A stretch of DNA of 64,000 bases. Origin: Datisca glomerata. Taxonomy: Eukaryota; Streptophyta; Magnoliopsida; Cucurbitales; Datiscaceae. Shown piece by piece: positions 44,555 to 55,134 of this stretch. The number at the start of each line of letters is the position of its first letter. Positions within the stretch are counted from its first letter, which is position 1. The translations under genes and the position numbers were made by a program. The DNA is taken from NCBI GenBank assembly GCA_003255025.1, contig QANY01008047.1, positions 129,921 to 193,920 on the forward strand, in the 5' to 3' direction. The notes under the pieces were generated by a model. That model ran no database searches and was not told the DNA's origin. It saw nothing but the letters and a program-made list of their open reading frames with translations.

Positions 44555-46330
44555 ATTTTTTGGATGTTTATAAAATTTAGTTTCGTGTTTTTTTTGTCTG
44601 TTTTTAGTAAAAAAAGAAAGATTTTTAGAATTCCTTAGTTCCATTGCTCTGTAAATTAGCAGCTGATAGAGGAGTATGCTTCACGAGAAGGGTTTTCCAA
44701 CATAATTATGTTCCTTCTCTTTCTTTCTTTCTTTTGTTTCCTCGAAGAATTCTTCTTCTTTTTTTTTTTTTGTATTTTTAGTGTACAATTAATAGGAAAA
44801 AGCGATAAATAAAATGGTCCCTCATGTTGATCCAATGTGATAGGCTCTTCTTTTGTTTCGCGCAACTATTGATGATTTTATAAACATCTTGTATTTGAGA
44901 AATGTTTCCTCAAGTGGAAAGTACAAATAAATACATTTATATGCATCTATGTATTTATGAAGTTTTTAGGATTGATTATTTTTAATACTACTGTGACCAA
45001 GCCAAAAATTCAACCTATTTAATAATTAGTTTAAGCAAAGAAGTACTGCTTGTAATAGTTTTTTGATGAATGAGAAAGACATCAGATTTATTTTTTTGGT
45101 TTTGGCAATTCTTAGTCCTGAAATCAGTCTTTCATAAAATCCGAGCAAGTCAAATAATTAAATCACATTTTTTTCTCTCTAACTTGGTAACTAAAAAAGA
45201 TCTTAGGTTTGAATTCTCAAGTGGTTTCATATGTGATGACAGAGAATGAATGGGGATTTCATGTGACCACGATAAGAGATTTTATATATTGTTTGAGATA
45301 AGTGGCACTCATATTATAAAATTATTGCGAAATGAAAAAGATTATGTTTTAAACTTAGTGTCTTTTTACTTAATTAAAATGAGATAGATTACTGCATAAA
45401 TCTACTAGAAATAATTTGAAAATATTATTTAAAACAGTAGAAAATGACTTTTACAGCTATAAGCAGGTCTTAAATGAGCTGACAAAAAATACTAATTTAA
45501 ATATGGTATTGGTCCCAATAATATTAAGGTATTGGTAGAACTACCCATTACTATCACTGTCATCAGCAACCTTCATCATGACCCCTTTATTAGTTTGAGA
45601 GAGATGAGAGAGAATAGACCCCTTTCTTGTAATGGTATGAAAGATGATATTTAGAAATAAAGAGAGTAAAATCAAATGGGGGATTGACAATTTAAAGAAG
45701 CAAAATGAGACCAACTCTTTGTTCTTTTCCTTCCTCTTCTCTGCTACTTTCTTTTTGTCTCTTCTATGGAACTACCACTCTCATTTGGCAGTAGGGTGGC
45801 CGAGGCAGACAGACTAACTTTCCCTCGTGATTACTGTCGTCTTTCAATGCTATCTTTCCAGCTCTATCTTCTCTCTCTGTATCTGATGTAATGTCATCCA
45901 AAGGTCACCCAAATATGTGTAATATAATTACTGACAATCTTAATGCTTCGTTTCTTCCTCTCTGATAAACTTCAGGTCTTCACCTCTCCTTCCAGTAGCT
46001 CAGGACTTGGGATATGAAACCTTCTCTTCCTTTTCTACGTTTCCATGAAACCTGATCGTCATTGGTGAATTGAAAAATGAGTTTAAAAAAAAACGAGGAG
46101 GACAAATGTTGTGCTCTGCAAATTATAATATCTAAAAAGATATTTGATAGTAGTATTGAAGGTGTTACTGAAAATTTCTAAAAACTTATAAGAAACAGTT
46201 TTCGAAATCATAATGTAATGAGTGATAATTTTTGTTTGTGGTTAATTTTATTTATTTGAAAAAAAAAATTTGAGTGTCATATCAAACAAGAAAAATGCAT
46301 TCTATCCCAACTTATGATAATTCACAAGTC
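44555..46330. other. Intergenic sequence without recognised gene
   Basis: AT-rich. A less AT-rich, CT-rich patch lies at 45700-46060, but no frame longer than a few tens of codons, no splice-linked exons and no known microRNA or tRNA pattern was seen in it. Confidence 0.4.
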
Positions 46331-46334
46331 TATG

Positions 46335-46952
46335 TGGCTCTTATAGGTACTTTTCTGAGCACCTATGATGGGGCAACACATGTCACACCGCAACAGAGAG
46401 TCAATAACAAAGGAAGGCTTCTAAGGACAAGAACTAACATTGCCTAAGCTCGGGTTGCACAGACCTGAGCACATGTAAGACAACAAAGATCGAGCTCGTC
46501 AAGAGAGCTCGAGTAATCATTATCTGCCGAAAGTACACACCCCAGATGACCGCTCCCTATAGGTTCGAACGCCCAACCAGTCCAATCGCCACAACAGAAT
46601 GTCAGAACAGCCCTCGATATGCCACCTCGAAAGCACATCGACATTTAATGCCCATCACTTTGTCAAAGGTCTCCACCCTCCTGTTCAATCAAAGACATAC
46701 ATCGTATCTCGGGAAGCTTCCCCAGCAGTTCAGGTACAAATACCCCCATCCACTTAGGCATCGGAGGCTCTTAGACGAGGCAACCACCCCGCAGTTCTCT
46801 CGCTCTTTGGATTTTTTGTTGGTGTTTTACAGATGTTGAGGTCATGAGGAGCTCCAGCTAGAAGGAAGAATACCATCGATATCACTAGTTTTGGTGTCAA
46901 TAATTAGCACGGGAGACAAGTATCTGCACTGTTGAGATTTTTTGCTTCAACA
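46335..46952 (+). repeat. gypsy-2 5' LTR (left limit approximate)
   Basis: GC-richer than its surroundings. It has cagttcaggtacaaataccc (a decayed TATAAATACC box near 46740) and ends ...gcttcaaca before a primer-site-like sequence. This is the pattern of Tat-type gypsy LTRs. No partner LTR is in the window. Confidence 0.55.
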
Positions 46953-46973
46953 GTAGATATCATCTATGGGGAC
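46953..46973 (+). other. gypsy-2 primer-binding site, deaminated
   Basis: tagatatcatctatggggac corresponds position by position to the Tat-type site TGGCGCCGTCTGTGGGGAC, with C-to-T and G-to-A changes at most CpG/CNG positions. Confidence 0.5.
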
Positions 46974-47032
46974 GACAATAAAATCATTCATATTTAAATT
47001 ACTTGAAATCCCTTCTCTCCCGCAAAGAGAGG

Positions 47033-47134
47033 ATGACTCTGGTACCCCAGCCCGACGAAGTTCAAGATGAAAACACGCTACTCGCCGCTCAAACAGTAGC
47101 AGTATCTTGCACTAGAATGATCTTTCCCCATTAA
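47033..47134 (+). pseudogene. gypsy-2 gag N-terminal fragment
   Basis: ATG followed by 33 codons starting MTLVPQPDEVQDENTLLAAQ, 60 bases after the primer site, then a stop. The acidic, Gln-rich start fits Tat-type Gag. The element is not recognisable beyond this. Confidence 0.4.
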
Positions 47135-48385
47135 TTAAAGGCTCGCCGCTTGAGTCATCACATACTTGCGAAACCCTGGGGAAGACTATCCGGGAAAGGA
47201 CGAGGCAACACCTTGCCTCGGAGAAACTACCACCTCTCAAGAAAATCGAGACCAAATTGAAACCAGGTTTCGGGTGGCCAAGCTCCCCCTTAGTGGGAAA
47301 GGGGTTTGAAAGGAGAACATCTTGTAAAACCACCCTAGGTGTGTTTCCAGCCGCACACCGGGTCATCAGATGGCGGAGGAGAGTGAAGGCAGGGACCCTT
47401 AAATGACTTTTGGGGGCAATATGTGAGCAGCTGTGGAAGGTAGAGGAAAGTATCAGAAGGCCACACTCCGGCTAACTCCTTGGTGTCCTTTTAGCCACCA
47501 AAATTTTTACAAAGCTTCCGCGCAAACGAGAGTTGTGTGGCACAGATAAACCTGGGATCATTCCCAGTAGATATACAAAGCCTTGCATCAATAATCCATC
47601 ACGGTTGAAAGATGAATCTAGGTTATACAACTCCAAACTCCCACATCCCACCTTGGGTGAAACAGAATTGGTATACGGGCTCACAAGCCAAACTAACTAG
47701 AAGCGCCGGTCAAAAAATGAGGGTGTTTGAGACTTTCTACACAATCCTTCGACTTCCTCACTCATGAATCACCTTACCTATTGTCGAAATTCTCATCGAC
47801 GACCCAAGCAAGACCAATAAACTCGACTTCCGTCATACCCATTGGATGTGCCAAAAATAAAGGACAAAGAGGAAAACTAGGTGAGACATAGAGAGCATGT
47901 GCGAATGAGAAGAAAAGATAGGGTAACGATGTTTTTTATGAGGATGGATTTTGTTTATGTGGTCCTCAGAGAACAACAAAGAGAAAAGGATGAACAATGG
48001 GTCTGAGAGGCGAGAAAGAGAAGGGGAGGGGAAGTGGGTCTGAGAGAGATGAGAAAGGAAGGGGTGTGTGAGATATTGCAATTTTATCTTCAAATATTTC
48101 TACACACCAGACACCATACTCTTACATTCACATTTTCTTTCTTCTTCTTTTTACCAAACTATTCTCCATAAATAAATAACAACTATCAATAAAATTATTT
48201 TGGTCCAAGGGTAAAATTGAAAATTGTCAATAATATCTAAAACATCCCCTTGCCTATCCATAAACCAAAATAATCTAACACCTCACCATTTAATCAAAAC
48301 ATTCTGAAAATCTTTTGCTCAAACTTATACCAAACGATCCCTTAGAGTTATTAGGTGCGCCTAGATGCATAGAAACCCCTTAAAA
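47135..48385. other. Unassigned
   Basis: 47135-47830 is less AT-rich, with two minus-strand frames (47366-47112 and 47684-47472) that show no motif; possibly the leader or spacer of gypsy-2. 47880-48090 is GA-rich. The sequence accaaacgatccctta at 48330-48345 looks like a MITE end, but no matching left end was found. Confidence 0.3.
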
Positions 48386-48389
48386 GTGG

Positions 48390-49218
48390 AATGAAGGTTC
48401 AATTCTATAGAGATAAGGAACCAATCTGGTTGGACTTCAAATATGAGAGATTCCTCGATTTTTGCTACCAATGTGGACGTCTATGCCACATAGCTAAGGA
48501 TTGTCTTAGAAATTTCACCCTTTTGGCTAGGGTTTCCCCTAACAAATTCCAGTAGGATTCAAGTCTGAGAGCAATAAAGGTAATGCTACCCCAAGGAATT
48601 CTCAGTCCAAACTAGAAAGCTCTGACAGAATACACAAGAAAGATTACCAAATTGCTTCCTTACATAATCCCTCTAAGAAAGAAAGCACCACGTCGAAAAA
48701 GATGGCATTGATCGGTGAGGCCAGCGCCTATAGGGGATGTACTAATTTTTTGGTGTATGAGGAGACAAACTTTGTAGGAAATCCTAATTTTTAGGTGATA
48801 GTGTGAGCTACTGGCGACCACAACAATTGATTAGCTCATCCTAACCGTAGTGATGTGTGTCACCCTAATCAGTTAACCATTACAGAGGTGGAATAACCTA
48901 AGAAGAGACGCTGGAGAACAAGAACAAATTAGTACATCTATCACCTTTGATTTCCAACAAGAAGTGAACAATAGTTTGAAAACGAGTATGGGTCAATCCT
49001 CCATTGGGCCCCAACTTATCGATCTAAATTTAACAATGGGCCTCAAAAACTCCATGGATTTGGACAACACTATAAATGGCCGACCCACTTCCCTTACAAG
49101 GCTAAGATGCAGAGGACCCAAGGGCAAAAGAGGAAGCGGACAATTGGCCAGTAAAAGGTTGAATCCCTCTCAAATTATTTCCAAGAAACATATATCCACC
49201 CTTTCCTTTGGAAAATAA
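48390..49218 (+). pseudogene. LINE-2 ORF1 (zinc-knuckle nucleic-acid-binding protein)
   Basis: The plus strand reads EVQFYRDKEPIWLDFKYERF followed by LDFCYQCGRLCHIAKDC, a complete C-x2-C-x4-H-x4-C knuckle (zf-CCHC_4). This is the DUF4283 plus zinc-knuckle design of plant LINE ORF1. A later frame 48964-49218 (Gly/Lys-rich, RCRGPKGKRGSGQLASKRLN) is the typical basic C-terminus. The DUF4283 N-terminus is missing, so LINE-2 is 5'-truncated here. Confidence 0.7.
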
Positions 49219-49219
49219 T

Positions 49220-50380
49220 TAAAAATTCTAAAATTGTCTCTCATTCGGATGTTTCATCCTAAATAGTGGGCTCTGAAGACCGAACCCGTTGTGAGCCATG
49301 GAAATCACAAGTTGAAATGATCGAGGGCTGTGTAACCTCGATATGTTTTTACCAATTGGTGCAAAGTAAAGACCCTGGTATGTTTTTATTGCTGAAACAA
49401 AGCTTTTGGCTAGTGGTGTTAAGGCTTTTAGAAGGAAATTCAGATTGAAAAATCGTTTTACTGTTAGTAGAGATGGATTCTGAAGTGGTATAGATTTTTG
49501 GAATAATGTATTAAAAGTTTCTCTTAAATCTTACTCAAACAATCATAACCCTTATCTTTAAAGGAGACCAAGAATCCTAGAGGTTTACTACTTTTAATGG
49601 CAATCCCATTTAGGAGGTCCGTCATCATTCGCGGAATCTCCTTAATCGACTTAATGAGAATTTTGATGGGCCATTGGAGACTTTAATGAAATTATTGATA
49701 ATTGGGAGAAGGTGGGAGGCACGAGAGTTGCTACTCAAATGAGAGTCTACATGGAAGCTATTGATAATTGTGGTCTCTAAGAAATTAATTACATTACCCT
49801 CTAATCACATGGGTCAATAACATAGAGGGAGAAGCTTCTATTAAGGAAAGAGTGAACTGTGCTTTAAGCCTCTTATTCGTAGACAAAATTGTATAACTGG
49901 GCTTGGGTAATAGTCCTAGGCTTTTTGACTTCTGACCATAGGACCCTTCTTGTTCACTTAGAGAAAGCTCCCCCAAACAAAACTACTTCGGGCCACAAAA
50001 CAAGGAGATTCCTTCTCAAGACAAATTGGGAAAGGGATGATGAATATGTTGATATAGTTAAGCAGACTTGTCCTTACCAAATGAGATCAGGCCTTGTAAC
50101 ATCACCTCCAAACTTGGGTCTTGTCCTAAATCAATTAGACATTTGGGTAAGGCCAAATATGCCTTAATCCCGCGTCGGCTTAGATCTGGCCTTATAACAT
50201 CACCTCCAAACTTGGGTCTTATCCTAAATCCATTAGAAAAAGCAAAGAGAGAGTTGACCTTCTCTTAGGAATAGATTCGGCAATGATAGAATGGGACGAG
50301 ATTCATAACCTTTAGTTGGCAATCGACCTCTTAGAAAACCAGGAGAATATTTTTGTAAGCAAAGATCCTGCATGAATTTG
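49220..50380 (+). pseudogene. LINE-2 endonuclease
   Basis: Plus strand: WYVFIAETKLLASGVKAFRR (with the catalytic Glu of the M/A-E-T-K motif), GDFNEIIDNWEKVGGTR, a stop-broken PFTWVNN equivalent and LGNSPRLFDF/LTSDHRTLLVHL in different frames (the S-D-H motif). This is an AP-type endonuclease for target-primed reverse transcription. Inactive through several stops and a 98-bp-period duplication. Confidence 0.75.
50084..50237. repeat. 56-bp direct repeat, 98 bp apart, in LINE-2
   Basis: 50084-50139 and 50182-50237 share taacatcacctccaaacttg and cctaaatc with three or four changes. Confidence 0.85.
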
Positions 50381-50385
50381 CTCAA

Positions 50386-50657
50386 TGTTAAGGCAGTACC
50401 TAAATGAGCTTGAGTTGCCTAGTCACTTCAGTATCAACCTCCAGCTCCTCATCTATGCCAGATCAACACAAGTTGTTATTGCCAACAAAAAAGATTATTT
50501 GAGATCTTCGTTAGCTAGTGTTTGTGTTACAACACGACACTCTTTTGTAACTAACTAATATTCCCTTCCCTCTCTCTCTCTCTCTTACCCGTGTGCTGAG
50601 CAAATTGTCCAAGGATATATATACACACACACTCACACACACACACACACACACACA

Positions 50658-50695
<38 letters not shown>

Positions 50696-50779
50696 CTATG
50701 AACTTATGAAGTTTGAATGAATAGTTTTCTGTTATTCATCTTCTTCAAGTTTATTTTTATTTATACACAAGTTTCAACT
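50386..50779 (+). repeat. copia-4 5' LTR
   Basis: Aligns with 54804-55134. In the first 230 or so bases I count roughly 30 differences. The extra length comes from a CA/TA microsatellite at 50614-50694 absent from the other LTR. Confidence 0.9.
50614..50694. repeat. Compound (CA)n(TA)n microsatellite
   Basis: About 20 CA units followed by about 16 TA units. The 3' LTR has only ggatatatatgtattgtat at the same place. Confidence 0.95.
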
Positions 50780-50795
50780 TGGTATCAGAGTCATC
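50780..50795 (+). other. copia-4 primer-binding site
   Basis: TGGTATCAGAGTCATC directly after the LTR: the intact tRNA-iMet-complementary site of plant copia elements. Confidence 0.85.
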
Positions 50796-50796
50796 A

Positions 50797-51720
50797 ATGG
50801 CTTCCTCTGATTCAGTTACTCAAAACAGGGAAAATCCTGATAACTCAGTCAAGAATGCTACAGACCTTAACACCTTCTCTAATACTCTCTGTTCCACTCT
50901 GTCTATCAAGATTGACAGAGACACTCACATCTTATGTAAAGCTCAAGTTGTACCTGTAATAATCAGGCATGGTCTGAGTGAGCTCATACTCAACGCATAG
51001 GAAAATCCAGCTGAAAATATGGCTAATGGATCTGTCAACCCAGAATATGCGCAGTGGTTGAGAAGTGACCAATTATTACTTAGTCAGCTAAGATCAACAA
51101 TGAGTGATAGAGTTCTCGACTCACTATTGCAGTATGAAACATCAAGAGGACTCTGGCTTGCTCAGGAAAGAACCTATGCAAGCAGGTCAAAGGCAAAGTT
51201 ATTAAGCCTAAAAAATTATTTGTACATCACAGGAAAGATGACAGAGGTGTTCTGGATTACATTGATGTCATGAGGACTATTGGAGATCAACTTCTAGCAG
51301 CAGGTGATGCTATAAGTGAACAAAACCTCATATTGCATATTCTTATTGGTTTACCAGTTGAATTTGAACCTATAACTGGTCAACATCAATTCCAGGACTG
51401 ATAACCTCACCATTGATGAAGTTAAGTCTCAAATCCTCATTCATGAATCAAGAATAGAGAAGTTAAATGCTGAAAGAGAAGCTACATTGAAAGCATGTGC
51501 AAATCTGGTCCAGAACACTCCAAGATTTAACAAGAAGTTCACCAACAATCAACAACAACAGTGGGGCTACAATCCTTTGAATTACAATAATAGAAATGGA
51601 GGTAGAGGCCGGTATAGCTTTAGAGGAGGTAGAAGAGGTAGTCGTGGTGGAAAACAAGGAGGAAAAGTGATTTGCCAAGTCTGTAGCAAAACTGGACACA
51701 TTTTAGCCACTTTTCACACC
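50797..51720 (+). pseudogene. copia-4 gag
   Basis: The ATG at 50797 opens a Gag-like protein. The first frame stops at 50999 and text resumes at 51019 with EYAQWLRSDQLLLSQLRSTM, LDSLLQYETSRGLWLAQE and AKLLSLKNYL. After a frameshift come VLDYIDVMRTIGDQLLAAGD and LIGLPVEFEP (UBN2 family). The frame from 51487 gives a Gly/Arg-rich region and CQVCSKTGH, a zinc knuckle whose last Cys is lost. Confidence 0.8.
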
Positions 51721-51779
51721 CTCAAACTACACCACCTTTTCACACAAGCTTTAATCCTTCTATTTATGCAGCAAGTTCA

Positions 51780-51980
51780 TAGTATGGCTAAATATATACC
51801 TGGTATGCTGACAGTGCTGTCATTCACCATGTTACAGCAGACCTGCAAAATCTTGGCCTAGCAAATGAATATCAAGGTAGTGACAAGCTAACTATCGGAA
51901 ATGGTAAGCAATTACAGGTCACTCATGTTGGTAATAGCTCTCTTCCTTCACCCTTGTACTCCCTTAACTTAAATCATATG
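51780..51980 (+). pseudogene. copia-4 protease fragment
   Basis: WYADSAVIHHVTADLQNL is the copia protease block around the catalytic D-S-G. The Gly is Ala here, which would disable it. LTIGNGKQLQVTHVG follows as expected. Confidence 0.7.
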
Positions 51981-52479
51981 CTTAGAGTACGAAAAATTAC
52001 CAAAATTTAATCAGTGTTTCCAAACCCACTTCTGATAATCCAGTGTATGTGCAATTTAACTCTAATTTTTTCTATATGAAGGATCTAGCATTAGGGACTA
52101 CCCTACTTCAATGGAGACTTAAGGATGGTTTGTATAAGTTTTTTGCACCAAAATTGAAGCAACATACTACTTTGACTTGCTCTTTATTTGTTTAATGATT
52201 CTATGCATCCAAATACTGGTGTTTCTGGTTTTTTTCTTTTAAATTCCAAAAGCAATGTTGTTTGTACATCTTTAAGTTTCTCTAAGCCATCTTGGCATAT
52301 TCATATATATCAAACAAGTTACACTCTATTAATGAAGTGTTCTTATTCCTCATACTGCTTCTGCTCTTATTTCTACTGTATCACCCAATCTTTAAAAATT
52401 GTTGCATCTCAAACTAGGTCAACCTTCTACAAAAATCACAAATCAAGTTCTAACTTAACTTAACATGCACTTACCTTCT

Positions 52480-53250
52480 CAAAGTATGACATAATCTATT
52501 TGTCAAGCTTTCCAGCTTGGAAAAAGTCATAGATTAACTTATTATCCATCTAAAATTGTTACCACACAACCCTTAGAATTAATACATTCTGACCTCTAGG
52601 GTCCTGCTCCCGTAACTTCCAATGACTTTCGGTATTACATTCACTTTATAGATGATTTTTCCATATACACATGGATATATCCTCCCAAACTCAAATCTGA
52701 AGCATTTTAGACCTTTCTTCATTTTAAAACTTATGTTGAGAAGTAGTTTGAGATTTCTATTAAATCTGTCCAAACAAATTGGGGGGGGGGGGGGGGGGGT
52801 ANNNNNNGGGGGGGTGAGTATAGGTCATTTGCTCAGTTTCTTCAAACTCAAGGCATAATCTTTAGGCATCCATGCCCTCACACCCATCACCAACATGGCA
52901 AGGCTGAAAGAAAGCATAGACACATTGTCGAATTATGGCTCACACTACTTGCTCAACCATCTATGCCTCTTAAATATTGGTGGTTTTCCTTTAGTACTAC
53001 CACTTATCTTATCAACAAGCTGCCCGCTGCCACTGTGACTCTCCTTACCAAGCGATGTTCCATCTCAAGCCTGACTATTCTTTCCTTCGAGTGTTTGGTT
53101 GTGCCTGTTTTCCCCATTTGAGACCCTACAACAATCACAAGCTTGATTTCAGGTCCTCTTCGTGTGTTTTCCTGGGTTACTCAGCACCCCATGATCACAA
53201 GAGTCAAGGTAGGGATTAGAAAACCAAATGTTTATGCTCCTAAATTACCA
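52480..53250 (+). pseudogene. copia-4 integrase
   Basis: CQAFQLGKSHRLTYYPS (zinc-finger end), PLELIHSDL, FRYYIHFIDDFSIYTWIYP, the N-G-G-E-Y block destroyed by a poly-G tract and gap, then GIIFRHPCPHTHHQHGKAER, KHRHIVELWLTLL and a broken C-terminal part (FECLVVPVFP). 51980-52480, where the GAG-pre-integrase domain should be, is badly decayed. Confidence 0.75.
52781..52814. other. Poly-G tract with assembly gap
   Basis: 19 G, ta, 6 N (52802-52807), 7 G. It lies where integrase should encode N-G-G-x-E/Y. Probably partly a sequencing or assembly artefact. Confidence 0.8.
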
Positions 53251-53299
53251 ATATCAGAACACTTAGAACCTAGGTCTGTCAAGTAAGCCTTAGTTCTTC

Positions 53300-54247
53300 C
53301 TCACTAGAAAAAAGCTATGCAATTCACAGCTCTTACGCTCAACAACACTTGGACCCTAGTACCACCACATCCAACCATGAACATCATTGGAAATAAATGG
53401 GTCTACAAAGTCAAATTCAATCCCAATGGTATTGTTCAGAGGCACAAGGCCAGACTAGTTGCAAAGGGTTTTCATCAGACACCTGGACTGGATTTTTCAT
53501 AGACTTTTAGCCCTATTATGAATCATGTGACCATTAGGCTTGTTCTTATCATTGCTCTCACCAAAAAATGGCAAATCAGGCAACTTGATGTCAATAACGC
53601 ATTCTTGCATGGACTTCTCTTTGAATTTGTTTTTATGCAGTAACTTGATGGTTTCATTGACTCCTCCAAGCCACGTTATGTTTGCAAGCTTCATAAGGTC
53701 ATTTATGGGCTCAAACAAGCCCCTCGAGCTTGGTATGACAAGCTCAAACTCACACTTCTTCATAAAGGATTTCTAGCTACTAAGTCAGATAACTCCCTGT
53801 TTATTTTACATCAGTCTACCATAACTGTTTTATTTTCTTGTGTATGTGGATGACGTACTCATCACAATGAGTGATCCTCATTACATTGTTGATCTAATTT
53901 GTGCTCTTCACTCAGAATTTACCTTAATAGATCTAGGCTTACTGCATCACTTCTTAGGCATTGAGGTAACCTCTTCCCATTCTTGTTTGTATCAGTCACA
54001 CCAACGATACATCATTGAATTGCTGCACAAATTTCACATGGACTCTGCTAAGCCTTGCCCAACCCCAGCTACTACCTCAGTAAAGTTAACCAAAGATGGT
54101 GGCATACCTCTTCCTGATATCACTCAATATAGGAGTCTCATTAGGGCTCTCCAATATGCAACCATCACAAGACCTGTCATTGCCTTCATTGTAAACAAAA
54201 TTAGCCAATATCTGTATTTCCCTACTTCCTTTCATTGGCAAGCTTGA
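53300..54247 (+). pseudogene. copia-4 reverse transcriptase
   Basis: KKAMQFTALTLNNTWTLVPP, GNKWVYKVKFNPNGIVQRHK, ARLVAKGFHQTPGLDFS, then a stop, IRQLDVNNAFLHGLLFEFVF, VIYGLKQAPRAWYDKLK, and from 53840 MYVDDVLIT with an intact YVDD, LGLLHHFLGIEV and PCPTPATTSVKLT. The best preserved copia RT in the window, yet it has at least three stops and one frameshift near 53835. Confidence 0.88.
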
Positions 54248-54803
54248 GAGATGCTTCTCATGTATTTGAAGGGCACCATTACAGAAGGGTTACTTCTCCA
54301 ACTTGCCTAATCTCTTAATATTAAAGCTTTTTTAGATGCAGACTAGGCAAGTTGTTCTGATGACAGTAAGTCAACCTGTGGGTATACTATTTTTCTTAGC
54401 TCTTCCTTGCTATCTTGATCGTAAAAAAATAACATGTAGTAACTAGAAAGCAGTACTGGAAGTGAGTATAGGGCATTGGCACACACTGCTATAAAGATTG
54501 CCTGGATTCGATCTCTTATGCAGGAAATGCATTGTTCTTCCTCTTTTGCTCCTGAAATCTAGCGTGATAATGAAAAGGCAGCCTCTATTGCATCAAATCC
54601 TATTTCACACGCTCGAACTAAACATATTAAGATAGATGTACACTTTGTAAGAAACAAAGTTCTTGCTAAGCAGTTGGAAATCATATATGTCCCTTCCCGA
54701 GATCAAGTTGGAGACCTGTTTACCAAGGCTCTCACTAAGCAACAGTTTACTCACCTTAAAACCAAGCTAAATTTGGTTGTCACCCCATTTAGCTTGAGGG
54801 GGA
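54248..54803 (+). pseudogene. copia-4 RNase H and polypurine tract
   Basis: LMYLKGTITEGLLLQLA, KAFLDAD, SKSTCGYTIFLSSSLLS, GSEYRALAHTAIKIAWIRSL, ASIASNPISHARTKHIKID and DQVGDLFTKALTKQQFTHLK, with stops at Trp/Gln-type positions. The frame leads into the polypurine tract at 54791-54803. Confidence 0.82.
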
Positions 54804-55134
54804 TGTTAAAGCAGTGACCTAAATGAGCTTGAGTTGTCTAGTCACTTAAGTATCAGCCTCCAACTCCCCATCTCTGCTAGATCATCACAGGTTATTATTG
54901 CCAACATAAAGGAATATTCGAGATCTTCTTTAGCTAGTGTTTGTGTGACAACACGGCACCCTTTTTGTAACTAACTAATATTCCCTTCTCTCTCTCTCTC
55001 TTACCTGTATGCTAAGCAAATTGTCCAAGGATATATATGTATTGTATATTGCTATGAACTTATGAGGATTGAATGAAAAGTTTTCTATTATTAATCCTTT
55101 TCAAGTTTATTTTGTTTCTACACAAGTTTTAACT
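54804..55134 (+). repeat. copia-4 3' LTR
   Basis: TGTTAAAGCAGTGACC start, end gttttaact; matches the 5' LTR apart from the microsatellite. Confidence 0.9.

Larger units (their letters stand above)
50386..55134 (+). mobile_element. copia-4, Ty1/copia LTR retrotransposon
   Basis: LTRs 50386-50779 and 54804-55134, identical 5-bp target duplication ctcaa (50381-50385, 55135-55139), primer site tggtatcagagtc at 50780 and polypurine tract agcttgaggggga before 54804. Removing the element restores LINE-2 reading through L-K-M-G-D-K, which independently confirms the duplication. Order gag, protease, integrase, RT, RNase H; all are broken by stops or shifts. It is 4749 bp including a microsatellite expansion and an assembly gap. 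Confidence 0.92.

Noticed and set aside
44656..44865. 69-codon minus-strand frame with Lys run
   Set aside because: Caused by a poly-T/CTTT low-complexity tract; no coding evidence.
45700..46070. CT-rich, less AT-rich patch as a microRNA gene or 5' UTR
   Set aside because: I compared it from memory with common plant microRNA sequences and saw no match or clear foldback; no adjoining exons.
48330..48350. Complete MITE ending at accaaacgatccctta
   Set aside because: End resembles common plant MITE termini, but no matching inverted left end or target duplication could be found.
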